Virus record (IMG/VR): IMGVR_UViG_3300042731_005759
Coordinates: 112,088 to 176,087 of that record
Reading direction: 5' to 3' (one strand)
DNA length: 64,000 nt
Source of the DNA: a virus
Shown: in pieces, positions 11,351 through 17,086 of the stretch
Layout: each line of letters opens with the position of its first letter
Position numbering within the stretch: the stretch's first letter is position 1
Translations under genes and position numbers: made by a program
The notes under the pieces: generated by a model
Database searches by the model: none
The model's input: only the letters and a program-made list of their open reading frames with translations
Told to the model about the DNA's origin: nothing

Positions 11351-11380
11351 TTACAATTAACTTTTTTTTGTCTATATATT
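11351..11380 (+). promoter_or_regulatory. Candidate sigma70-type early promoter for the RuvC-like gene
   Basis: TTACAA at 11351-11356 and TATATT at 11375-11380 are separated by 18 bases (or TATATA at 11373 by 16). The -10 lies 17 bases before the ATG at 11398. It falls at the boundary between the structural block and the DNA-metabolism block, which is where a promoter would be expected. Confidence 0.5.
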
Positions 11381-11397
11381 AATTCATAAGTCATATT

Positions 11398-12003
11398 ATG
11401 GACAAAAAATTTAAAAACAAACCAAAAATTTTAGGTTTAGATATTTCAACCAAAACAATTGGGTGGGCTTTATTTGATATAACCGCATCACATCTTTTGG
11501 AACTGACACATTTCTCACCTAAAATTAAACCAAAACCTGAAGATAAGATTGAGGAATTACTTAAAAAGTCTGAGGCGTTTAGAAAACATTTAGAGAACTA
11601 TAAAAATATCGGTATAACAAAAATCATAATTGAGGAACCACTTCTAAATTCTAATAATGTCTACACAGTAGGAACATTACTTAGGTATAATAGTATGGTT
11701 TTAAAATCATGTTATGATGTATTAGGGTTAGTACCAACATTTATATCCACATATAATGCAAGAAAGTTTGCGTTTCCTGACCTAGTCGGTGAAAATGCAA
11801 AGGGAAGAAATGTGTTATTTGGGGGTTATCCTAAAACAATCGATAAAAAACACGTTGTTTGGGAACACGTTAATGATCTCTTTCCTGAAGTTACATGGTT
11901 ATACGCAAGAACAGGTAACCTTAAAAAAGAAAATTATGATATGAGTGATGCGGCAACTGCGGTTATTGGTTACGTAAATAAAATTAAAAGTGAAGATAAC
12001 TAA
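11398..12003 (+). CDS. RuvC-like Holliday junction resolvase
   Basis: The 201-residue product carries the RNase-H/RuvC-fold acidic set: ILGLDISTKTIGWALFD near residue 11 (first Asp), KIIIEEPLL near residue 78 (Glu) and YDMSDAATAV near residue 180 (Asp pair). RuvC enzymes cut four-way DNA junctions during recombination and, in phages, help resolve branched DNA before packaging. T4 itself uses the unrelated endonuclease VII (gp49), so this would be a functional replacement. It lies at the head of a replication and recombination block with its own candidate promoter. Family assignment is good; the exact substrate is inferred. Confidence 0.75.
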   Translation: MDKKFKNKPKILGLDISTKTIGWALFDITASHLLELTHFSPKIKPKPEDKIEELLKKSEAFRKHLENYKNIGITKIIIEEPLLNSNNVYTVGTLLRYNSMVLKSCYDVLGLVPTFISTYNARKFAFPDLVGENAKGRNVLFGGYPKTIDKKHVVWEHVNDLFPEVTWLYARTGNLKKENYDMSDAATAVIGYVNKIKSEDN

Positions 12004-12012
12004 ACAAGGGAC

Positions 12013-12041
12013 TTTACTTTTTTAATTTAAATTCATATATT
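12013..12041 (+). promoter_or_regulatory. Candidate early promoter for a small RNA
   Basis: TTTACT (12013-12018), a 17-base spacer and TATATT (12036-12041) form a good sigma70-type site. Transcription would start near 12048-12050, just before a compact structured region that ends in an intrinsic terminator. Confidence 0.6.
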
Positions 12042-12048
12042 TAATAAT

Positions 12049-12120
12049 AGGACGGGACGTGTAGAAATACACGTAAGGTTGGTAGTCCCTGGGATGTGGT
12101 GTTCTCAGGGACTTTTTTTT
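12049..12120 (+). ncRNA. Candidate 70-nt structured small RNA or leader upstream of primase
   Basis: Directly downstream of the candidate promoter lies a perfect 7-bp hairpin with a GAAA tetraloop (12057-12063 pairing with 12068-12074). A second hairpin follows: GTCCCTG at 12085-12091 pairs with CAGGGAC at 12106-12112, followed by eight T. The segment GTCC at 12085-12088 can alternatively pair with GGAC at 12050-12053 (or GGGAC at 12054-12058), enclosing the first hairpin. It is therefore shared between a terminator and an upstream helix. There is no convincing ORF inside. It could be an independent small RNA or an attenuator controlling primase. I do not match it to a known RNA family. Confidence 0.6.
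12084..12120 (+). terminator. Intrinsic terminator before primase
   Basis: A 7-bp GC-rich stem (GTCCCTG/CAGGGAC, extendable by an A-T pair) with a 14-base loop is followed by TTTTTTTT. It lies 28 bases before the primase ATG, inside the stretch that a TTG-start reading of primase would translate. This argues that translation starts at 12148. Confidence 0.8.
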
Positions 12121-12147
12121 GTCAAAAATTTTTCGTATACTTTTACT

Positions 12148-13086
12148 ATGACCACCAATGAAACAGACTTTTCTCCAATTATAGACGTTTTAGAAGACGT
12201 TTTTGGTGATTATAAAAATCACAATGACTATAGAGGTCAAATATCTTTTGACTGCCCTGTATGTTCCTATGAAATAAAGGGGTTAGATGCGGGTGATGGA
12301 AAGGGAAATCTCGAAATAAACTATAAAATGTTTGTTTATAAGTGTTGGTCGTGTGCGGAAACTCACGACACACATGGACACTTATCTAAGTTGGTTAGAA
12401 AATATGGATCACCACGACAGATTAAACAATTTTTCTTGTTTCTACCTGATGAATTCATACAGGAGAAACAACAATATAAAAAAGTAAAGTTACCTTACAG
12501 TTTTACTCCATTTTCAGAAGTAACTGAAGGACAAAAACTTACACATTATTATAAACAAGCGATTAGATACATAAACTCAAGGAATATAACACCTGAAATG
12601 TTAGAAAAATATAAAATTGGGTACTGTACCGAGGGTTTGTACGAGAATCGAATTGTCGTACCATCTTATGATGGAAACGACAATCTAAATTATTTTGTTG
12701 CGAGATCATATTTGAGTTATTCTAAATTAAAATATAGAAATCCACAAGCGGATAAAGAGAAATTGATTTGGAATGAACATTTAATAGATTGGGAAAAACC
12801 AATTTATTTAGTAGAGGGGGTATTTGATAGTCTATTTGTTGAAAATTCAATACCTCTATTGGGTAAATTCCTAAATAATAACTTGTTTGAAAAGTTATAT
12901 GATAATGCGAAGAAAATCATCATCGTGTTAGATGGTGATGCGTGGGATGATGCCGAAAGATTATACCATAGAATAAACGGAGGTAAGTTAATGGGTAAAA
13001 TATGGATCATTAAACTACCAATCGATAATGATATTGCGGATTTGAGAGGAGATCTCTCCAAATATCAAGAAATACAATTAGATTAA
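12148..13086 (+). CDS. DnaG-type DNA primase (T4 gp61 counterpart)
   Basis: Read from the ATG at 12148 the protein has 312 residues. It has an N-terminal zinc-binding domain, with CPVC and CWSC pairs about 26 residues apart. A Toprim-like domain follows, with KPIYLVEGVFDSLFV (acidic motif 1) and IIIVLDGDAWDDA (DxD motif 2). Primases lay down RNA primers on the lagging strand alongside a replicative helicase, which is not in this window. The frame extends upstream to a TTG at 12079, but that extension covers an intrinsic terminator, so I reject it. A TATACT hexamer at 12136-12141 could be part of a weak promoter. The next gene begins at its stop codon (TAATG), suggesting coupled translation. 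Confidence 0.85.
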   Translation: MTTNETDFSPIIDVLEDVFGDYKNHNDYRGQISFDCPVCSYEIKGLDAGDGKGNLEINYKMFVYKCWSCAETHDTHGHLSKLVRKYGSPRQIKQFFLFLPDEFIQEKQQYKKVKLPYSFTPFSEVTEGQKLTHYYKQAIRYINSRNITPEMLEKYKIGYCTEGLYENRIVVPSYDGNDNLNYFVARSYLSYSKLKYRNPQADKEKLIWNEHLIDWEKPIYLVEGVFDSLFVENSIPLLGKFLNNNLFEKLYDNAKKIIIVLDGDAWDDAERLYHRINGGKLMGKIWIIKLPIDNDIADLRGDLSKYQEIQLD

Positions 13087-13940
13087 TGAATTTAAAGGAA
13101 GAATCAGAGAAAATTAGAAAGGTTTTAGATAGGAGACGAAAAGAACTCGACCTATCATTTATAGAGGAAGATCATTTATACTATATGAGAGGTAAAGAAG
13201 GTATAATTAGGTCTAATTACCCATCTGTTTCTAAAATTATCAAGAAATTTTACGAAGAGTTTGACGCTGAAGGTATCTCCTTAAGAATGGCGAAAGGTAA
13301 CATACAAAGACAAAAGGAATTATTACAAGAATGGAAAGATAAAGGTACTTATGCGACTAATCAGGGTAGTAGAGTACACTATATACTTGAAAAGGTACTC
13401 ATTGAACAGTATGGTGACTATAAAAACGTTAGGGAACCGATTTATCAATGTGATGATGAACAAATACAAAGAAGTGACAACATGATAAATGCGGGTAAAG
13501 ACTTCTTGAAACTGATGCACGAAAGAAATGCAGTATTATTAGACACCGAGATCGTATTAGGTGATCCCGAGTTAGGTTATGTGGGTCAACCCGATAAAGT
13601 ATGGTTAGTAGAAAATAAACAAGGTACTGATTACGGTATTTTGATAACAGATTGGAAAACAAATAAACCCGAAAACTTCAAAAAACAGAGATACACTAAA
13701 AAGATGTATTCTCCATTTGATAATATAGATAGTACTGCACTTGGACACTACTATTTACAACTACCATTTTATGGTAAACTACTTCTAAAAATGTTAGAAG
13801 GTACTGAATATGGTGATAAAAAATTATTAGGGAACATTGTAGTTCTTGTAAAAGAAGATGGTTCCTTTGAAGAGTATAAAGTCCCTGTTGAGGTAACTCA
13901 AAAGATACTTCTCATGGACATGGATAAAATTTTAAAATAA
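13086..13940 (+). CDS. PD-(D/E)XK superfamily nuclease, RecB/Cas4-like
   Basis: The 284-residue protein shows the RecB-type nuclease core: GYVGQPDKVWLV (Asp of motif II) and ILITDWKTNK (DxK, motif III), preceded by an ASN-to-GSRVHYILEKV helix that usually carries the family His/Glu. Proteins of this type digest or trim DNA ends. In phages they often take part in recombination or host DNA degradation. The start overlaps the primase stop by one base and its stop overlaps the next start, so the genes form a tight operon with primase and the nucleotidyltransferases. The exact role is unknown. Confidence 0.7.
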   Translation: MNLKEESEKIRKVLDRRRKELDLSFIEEDHLYYMRGKEGIIRSNYPSVSKIIKKFYEEFDAEGISLRMAKGNIQRQKELLQEWKDKGTYATNQGSRVHYILEKVLIEQYGDYKNVREPIYQCDDEQIQRSDNMINAGKDFLKLMHERNAVLLDTEIVLGDPELGYVGQPDKVWLVENKQGTDYGILITDWKTNKPENFKKQRYTKKMYSPFDNIDSTALGHYYLQLPFYGKLLLKMLEGTEYGDKKLLGNIVVLVKEDGSFEEYKVPVEVTQKILLMDMDKILK

Positions 13941-14383
13941 TGATTAGATACGAAGGTAAAAAAATAGGTTTCACGGCAGGAAATTTTGATCTGTTGCATC
14001 CTGGTTATATATACACCTTTGAAACTGCGAAAGAACACTGTGATTGGTTTATTGTTTTTTTACAGAGAGACCCATCACTACATAGAAAAAGTAAATATAA
14101 ACCAGTGATACCAGTCTATGAAAGATATAAAACTTTAATGTCGATAAAATATATTGATGAGGTTTTCATGTATCAAACTGAAGAAGAATTATTAGATCTA
14201 ATTAAATTCTTTAAACCAGATGTTAGAATTTTAGGTGAAGACTACATAGGTAAAGATTTCACAGGTAAAGACTTACCGATTGAAGTGATTTATACAACTA
14301 GATCACACGATTGGTCAACAACGAAAATAAAAGATTTAATCACAAGACAAACGATTGAACAAAACCCAAATATTTTAAAATGA
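13940..14383 (+). CDS. Cytidylyltransferase-like nucleotidyltransferase, copy 1
   Basis: The 147-residue protein has the HIGH-superfamily fold signature of TagD/RfaE-type cytidylyltransferases: GFTAGNFDLLHPGYIYTFE near the N-terminus, KPVIPVYERYKTLMSIKYIDEV in the middle and WSTTKIKDLI at the end. The usual HxGH reads HPGY here, so the second catalytic His is Tyr. Relatives activate glycerol-3-phosphate, heptose phosphate or other small phosphates with CTP. The substrate here is unknown. A paralogue follows immediately, overlapping by four bases (ATGA), which suggests a duplication and possibly a heteromeric enzyme. Confidence 0.7.
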   Translation: MIRYEGKKIGFTAGNFDLLHPGYIYTFETAKEHCDWFIVFLQRDPSLHRKSKYKPVIPVYERYKTLMSIKYIDEVFMYQTEEELLDLIKFFKPDVRILGEDYIGKDFTGKDLPIEVIYTTRSHDWSTTKIKDLITRQTIEQNPNILK

Positions 14384-14808
14384 GTAAACCAAAAATAGGT
14401 GTTGTTGCGGGTAATTTTGACATAATTCATCCAGGTTATATTGAGATGTTTAGGGAGTGTAGTCAACAATGCGAGGAATTTCATGTCTTATTACACACAG
14501 ATCCTTCTATTGAAAGACCACATAAATTAAAACCAATATTGAGTGTTGAGGAAAGATTTAAAGTACTAATGTCTATTAGATACATAACTAATATACATAT
14601 ATATACATTTGAAAAGGAATTAGTAAAATTATTAGAGACAGTCAAACCTGATGTTAGATTTTTAGGTGATGATTATAGGGAGAAGAAGTTTACTGGTGAT
14701 CATCTCGATATACCTATCTATTATTTGAATAGAGATCATGGATGGAGTACAACTAAATTTAAAAAACTTATACACGATGAGTATAGAAGACAAGTGGAAT
14801 CTGATTGA
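14380..14808 (+). CDS. Cytidylyltransferase-like nucleotidyltransferase, copy 2
   Basis: This 142-residue paralogue of the preceding gene keeps the same landmarks: GNFDIIHPGYIEMF, KPILSVEERFKVLMSIRYI and WSTTKFKKLI. The catalytic motif is again HPGY rather than HxGH, so the substitution predates the duplication or is selected. Sequence identity between the copies is moderate and the tails differ, so the duplication is old. It may modify sugar or lipid head groups. A link to the glycan cluster at 52-64 kb is conceivable but not shown by position. Confidence 0.7.
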   Translation: MSKPKIGVVAGNFDIIHPGYIEMFRECSQQCEEFHVLLHTDPSIERPHKLKPILSVEERFKVLMSIRYITNIHIYTFEKELVKLLETVKPDVRFLGDDYREKKFTGDHLDIPIYYLNRDHGWSTTKFKKLIHDEYRRQVESD

Positions 14809-14935
14809 CGAAAAACTTGGTGTTGTTTATAGTAATTTAGGTATTTGTTGTCAAGATTATTGTGATGCGGCAAGTGCAATACATAACTTAGAAGAAGTTA
14901 TGGATTTATTAGTTGATATAAGAAAAGAAAAATGA
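14777..14935 (+). CDS. Small protein of unknown function
   Basis: From the ATG at 14777 a 52-residue protein is read (SIEDKWNLIDEKLGVVYSNL onward), overlapping the nucleotidyltransferase end by 32 bases and the following gp47-like start by four (ATGA). An upstream in-frame start at 14738 would lie deep in the preceding gene and is unlikely. It is acidic with a CCQDYC cluster and a helical C-terminus (LEEVMDLLVDIRKEK). No family is recognised. The tight coupling supports a real gene. Confidence 0.55.
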   Translation: MSIEDKWNLIDEKLGVVYSNLGICCQDYCDAASAIHNLEEVMDLLVDIRKEK

Positions 14936-15735
14936 TAAAGAAGATTATACATACGGCAGATATACACATTCGTAGGAATCAACACCACGAAAATTATCAA
15001 AAACAATTTGAGAAGTTTATCGAAGACGCGAAAGAAAAATTAAAAGATTATGATTACGATGAGGTTAGAGTCGTTATTGCGGGAGACCTTGTTCATGAGA
15101 AAATCAACATCTCAAATGAACAGTTAGTCGTTACCTCAAAATTCTTAAACGACATAACTAACGAGTTAGGTAAGGTCGTTATTATACCTGGTAATCATGA
15201 TTTCTTGGAAAACAATCATGAAAGAGTTGATAGTATCACACCTGTTGTAGATATGTTACAAAATGATAATATTATCTATTACAAAGATAGTGGTGTATAT
15301 GAAGACGAAAACATAAACTGGGTTGTATACTCATTATACCAACACAACCAAAGACCTAAGTTTGAGAAGGACGGTAAATTCTATGTTGGTTTATTTCATA
15401 GTCCAATTCAAGGGTTGGCGACAGACACTGGTTATGAGTTCGATGATGCATACTCACCTCTTAATTTTAGAGGATTAGACATACTTTTATGTGGTGATAT
15501 ACATAAAAGACAAGTATTTGAATTACCTGATGGTGGACAAGCTATTATGGTGGGATCGATGATACAACAAAATTTCGGTGAAACAGTAAATTATCATGGG
15601 TATGGTATTTATGATGTAGAGACTAATGATTATGAGTTCGTTGATTTAGATAACGAACAACCATTTTTACATTTCTCCATAAACGACATCAAAGATATCG
15701 AAAATGAAACCGAAACACTCCTTAACCTTAAGTAA
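14932..15735 (+). CDS. SbcD/Mre11-like recombination nuclease subunit (T4 gp47 counterpart)
   Basis: The 267-residue product shows the five metallophosphoesterase motifs in order: TADIHIRRN, IAGDLVHEK, IIPGNHDFLEN, LFHSP and CGDIHKRQ. Together with the gp46-like ATPase at 17083 it should form the SbcCD/Mre11-Rad50-type complex that resects DNA ends for recombination-dependent replication. It is shorter than T4 gp47 (about 339 residues), lacking much of the C-terminal capping region. The partner gene is three genes downstream rather than adjacent. The start overlaps the previous gene by four bases. Confidence 0.85.
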   Translation: MIKKIIHTADIHIRRNQHHENYQKQFEKFIEDAKEKLKDYDYDEVRVVIAGDLVHEKINISNEQLVVTSKFLNDITNELGKVVIIPGNHDFLENNHERVDSITPVVDMLQNDNIIYYKDSGVYEDENINWVVYSLYQHNQRPKFEKDGKFYVGLFHSPIQGLATDTGYEFDDAYSPLNFRGLDILLCGDIHKRQVFELPDGGQAIMVGSMIQQNFGETVNYHGYGIYDVETNDYEFVDLDNEQPFLHFSINDIKDIENETETLLNLK

Positions 15736-16204
15736 GGAATTCTTAGATTTTTGTGAAATTAACGAGATCGATAAGATCGACGAGTTAGCACGAGACACCT
15801 TTGAAAGGGGATTCACTATTATAAAATTTGGTGAGACACCGTCTATAGTAAAAGGTAAAGAGACAATCAAAGAAATAGAAAAGGAAGTAGTAAAAGAGGT
15901 AGAAATAATAAAAGAGGTTGAGGTACCAGTAGAAGTAATTAAAGAAGTAAAGGTTGAGGTACCAGTAGAAGTGGTAAAAGAGGTACCAATAAAAGGTGAC
16001 ACGAAAGTAGTAACCAAAGAGGTAATTAAAGAAGTTGAGGTCGAGAAACCTATATACATTACTGACGACAAAGAGATAGAGAAATTAAAAAAGGAAAACA
16101 AAAAACTTCAGGAAGATCTCAACAAAATCACAGAATCACTTACTAATTTCAATAGAGCCAAATACATGAAGAATTCTGATTTGAATTCATTATATGGTGA
16201 GTAA
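15704..16204 (+). CDS. Charged repeat/coiled-coil protein of unknown function
   Basis: The 166-residue protein begins inside the end of the gp47-like gene (32-base overlap). Residues about 50-125 are an imperfect repeat of KEVEVPVEVIKEV-type units, alternating hydrophobic Val/Ile with Glu/Lys. After it comes a predicted coiled coil (IEKLKKENKKLQEDLNKI). The alternation suggests an extended beta or fibrous segment followed by helical oligomerisation. No enzyme motif is seen. Its place between gp47 and gp46 suggests a link to recombination, but this may be incidental. Confidence 0.6.
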   Translation: MKPKHSLTLSKEFLDFCEINEIDKIDELARDTFERGFTIIKFGETPSIVKGKETIKEIEKEVVKEVEIIKEVEVPVEVIKEVKVEVPVEVVKEVPIKGDTKVVTKEVIKEVEVEKPIYITDDKEIEKLKKENKKLQEDLNKITESLTNFNRAKYMKNSDLNSLYGE

Positions 16205-16210
16205 AGGGGG

Positions 16211-16239
16211 TTGACTTTCCCAATATAATTGTGTATCAT
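16211..16239 (+). promoter_or_regulatory. Strong candidate early promoter TTGACT-17-TATCAT
   Basis: TTGACT (16211-16216) and TATCAT (16234-16239) are 17 bases apart, preceded by a GGGGG run. The site at 30501 is very similar (GGGGGG before TTGACT, 17-base spacer, GTG before the -10). The expected start site falls at about 16246, which is the ATG of the next gene. Confidence 0.65.
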
Positions 16240-16245
16240 TTTTAT

Positions 16246-16557
16246 ATGGTAGATATATTATTGTTTTGGGCTTTGTCCGCTTACGGAATGACAACCATTT
16301 TAGTATACGGTTCAATATTCGAGGGTTTAAGAGAATTTATATCCAAACACTCCAAATTTTTCGGTGAACTTATAAACTGCCCCCTATGTACATCTACATG
16401 GGTTGGTTTTTTCTTTTCAATATGTTTCGGTGGACTTACCGTCAAGTATTTTGACGTAGGTTATTTCGGGATATTCTTTGATGGGATGTATACCGCGGGT
16501 ATTGTATGGGTAATAAACGCAATAACTGAATTCTTTGAAGAAAGCAGGATTAAATAG
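16246..16557 (+). CDS. Small membrane protein, DUF1360-like
   Basis: Read from the ATG at 16246 the protein has 103 residues and about three membrane segments (VDILLFWALSAYGMTTILVY, TSTWVGFFFSICFGGLTV and GMYTAGIVWVINAI). Between the first two lies NCPLCTSTWVGF, which resembles the Cys motif of DUF1360 membrane proteins. A GTG at 16231 is possible but overlaps the promoter -10 box, so I prefer 16246. That start coincides with the predicted transcription start, which would make the mRNA leaderless. Function unknown; probably in the host inner membrane. Confidence 0.6.
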   Translation: MVDILLFWALSAYGMTTILVYGSIFEGLREFISKHSKFFGELINCPLCTSTWVGFFFSICFGGLTVKYFDVGYFGIFFDGMYTAGIVWVINAITEFFEESRIK

Positions 16558-16567
16558 TCATGAGTGA

Positions 16568-17086
16568 ATGTTTATACCAGGTAAGTTTAATGATACACTC
16601 ATAAGAAATGCGGTTATTGATTTCTTTAAAAAGAAATTTAAGATCGAATTAAAACACAATGATCTACATAATAAGATAGATTTAGTTGGAGTAAAAGATC
16701 CATACTTAGGGGTTGAGGTCGAACATGGTAAATGGAGTGGAGATTTTTGGAAAAATGATAACTACTCTTTGATTTCTGAACAAAAGTTTAGAACAGCGAA
16801 CATCCCCTCAAGAAAAGAAAAATATTGGTTAGACGAATTTATTTCACATAGAAAGAAACGTCAGAATCCAAGTAGTACTAAAAATATATTTGTCAGGTCC
16901 AATATAGATTTTAGTCAGTTTTTAGTGATTAGACCTGAGACGATAAGAGACACTAAAAAATTGATTAGAACAAACTTTAAACCTAATAATAGTAATGATG
17001 TGGAGACATGGTTATCTTTTAAAAAAGAACATGTTGAGACATATAATCTAAAGAATGGTAGGTTTATAAAACAAAGAACTAAATGA
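16568..17086 (+). CDS. Unknown protein, possible PD-(D/E)XK-type nuclease
   Basis: The 172-residue basic protein contains NKIDLVGVKDPYLGVEVEHGKW, in which an Asp followed by an ExE pair on a strand resembles the active-site layout of PD-(D/E)XK enzymes. The expected Lys is not obvious, so this is a weak suggestion. The C-terminal half is rich in Lys/Arg and may bind nucleic acid. It lies between the small membrane protein and the gp46-like gene, which it overlaps by four bases. I do not recognise a family. Confidence 0.5.
   Translation: MFIPGKFNDTLIRNAVIDFFKKKFKIELKHNDLHNKIDLVGVKDPYLGVEVEHGKWSGDFWKNDNYSLISEQKFRTANIPSRKEKYWLDEFISHRKKRQNPSSTKNIFVRSNIDFSQFLVIRPETIRDTKKLIRTNFKPNNSNDVETWLSFKKEHVETYNLKNGRFIKQRTK

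Noticed and set aside
12079-12147. N-terminal extension of primase from a TTG start
   Set aside because: The stretch contains a strong intrinsic terminator and a likely small RNA; the ATG at 12148 starts a normal primase N-terminus.
14738-14776. Upstream start for the small protein ending at 14935
   Set aside because: It would extend deep into the nucleotidyltransferase gene; the ATG at 14777 gives the usual short overlap.
15667-16101. Minus-strand Ser/Thr-rich open frame opposite the KEVEVPVEV gene
   Set aside because: It is the antisense of a repetitive GAA/GTA-rich gene and lies opposite well-supported coding sequence.
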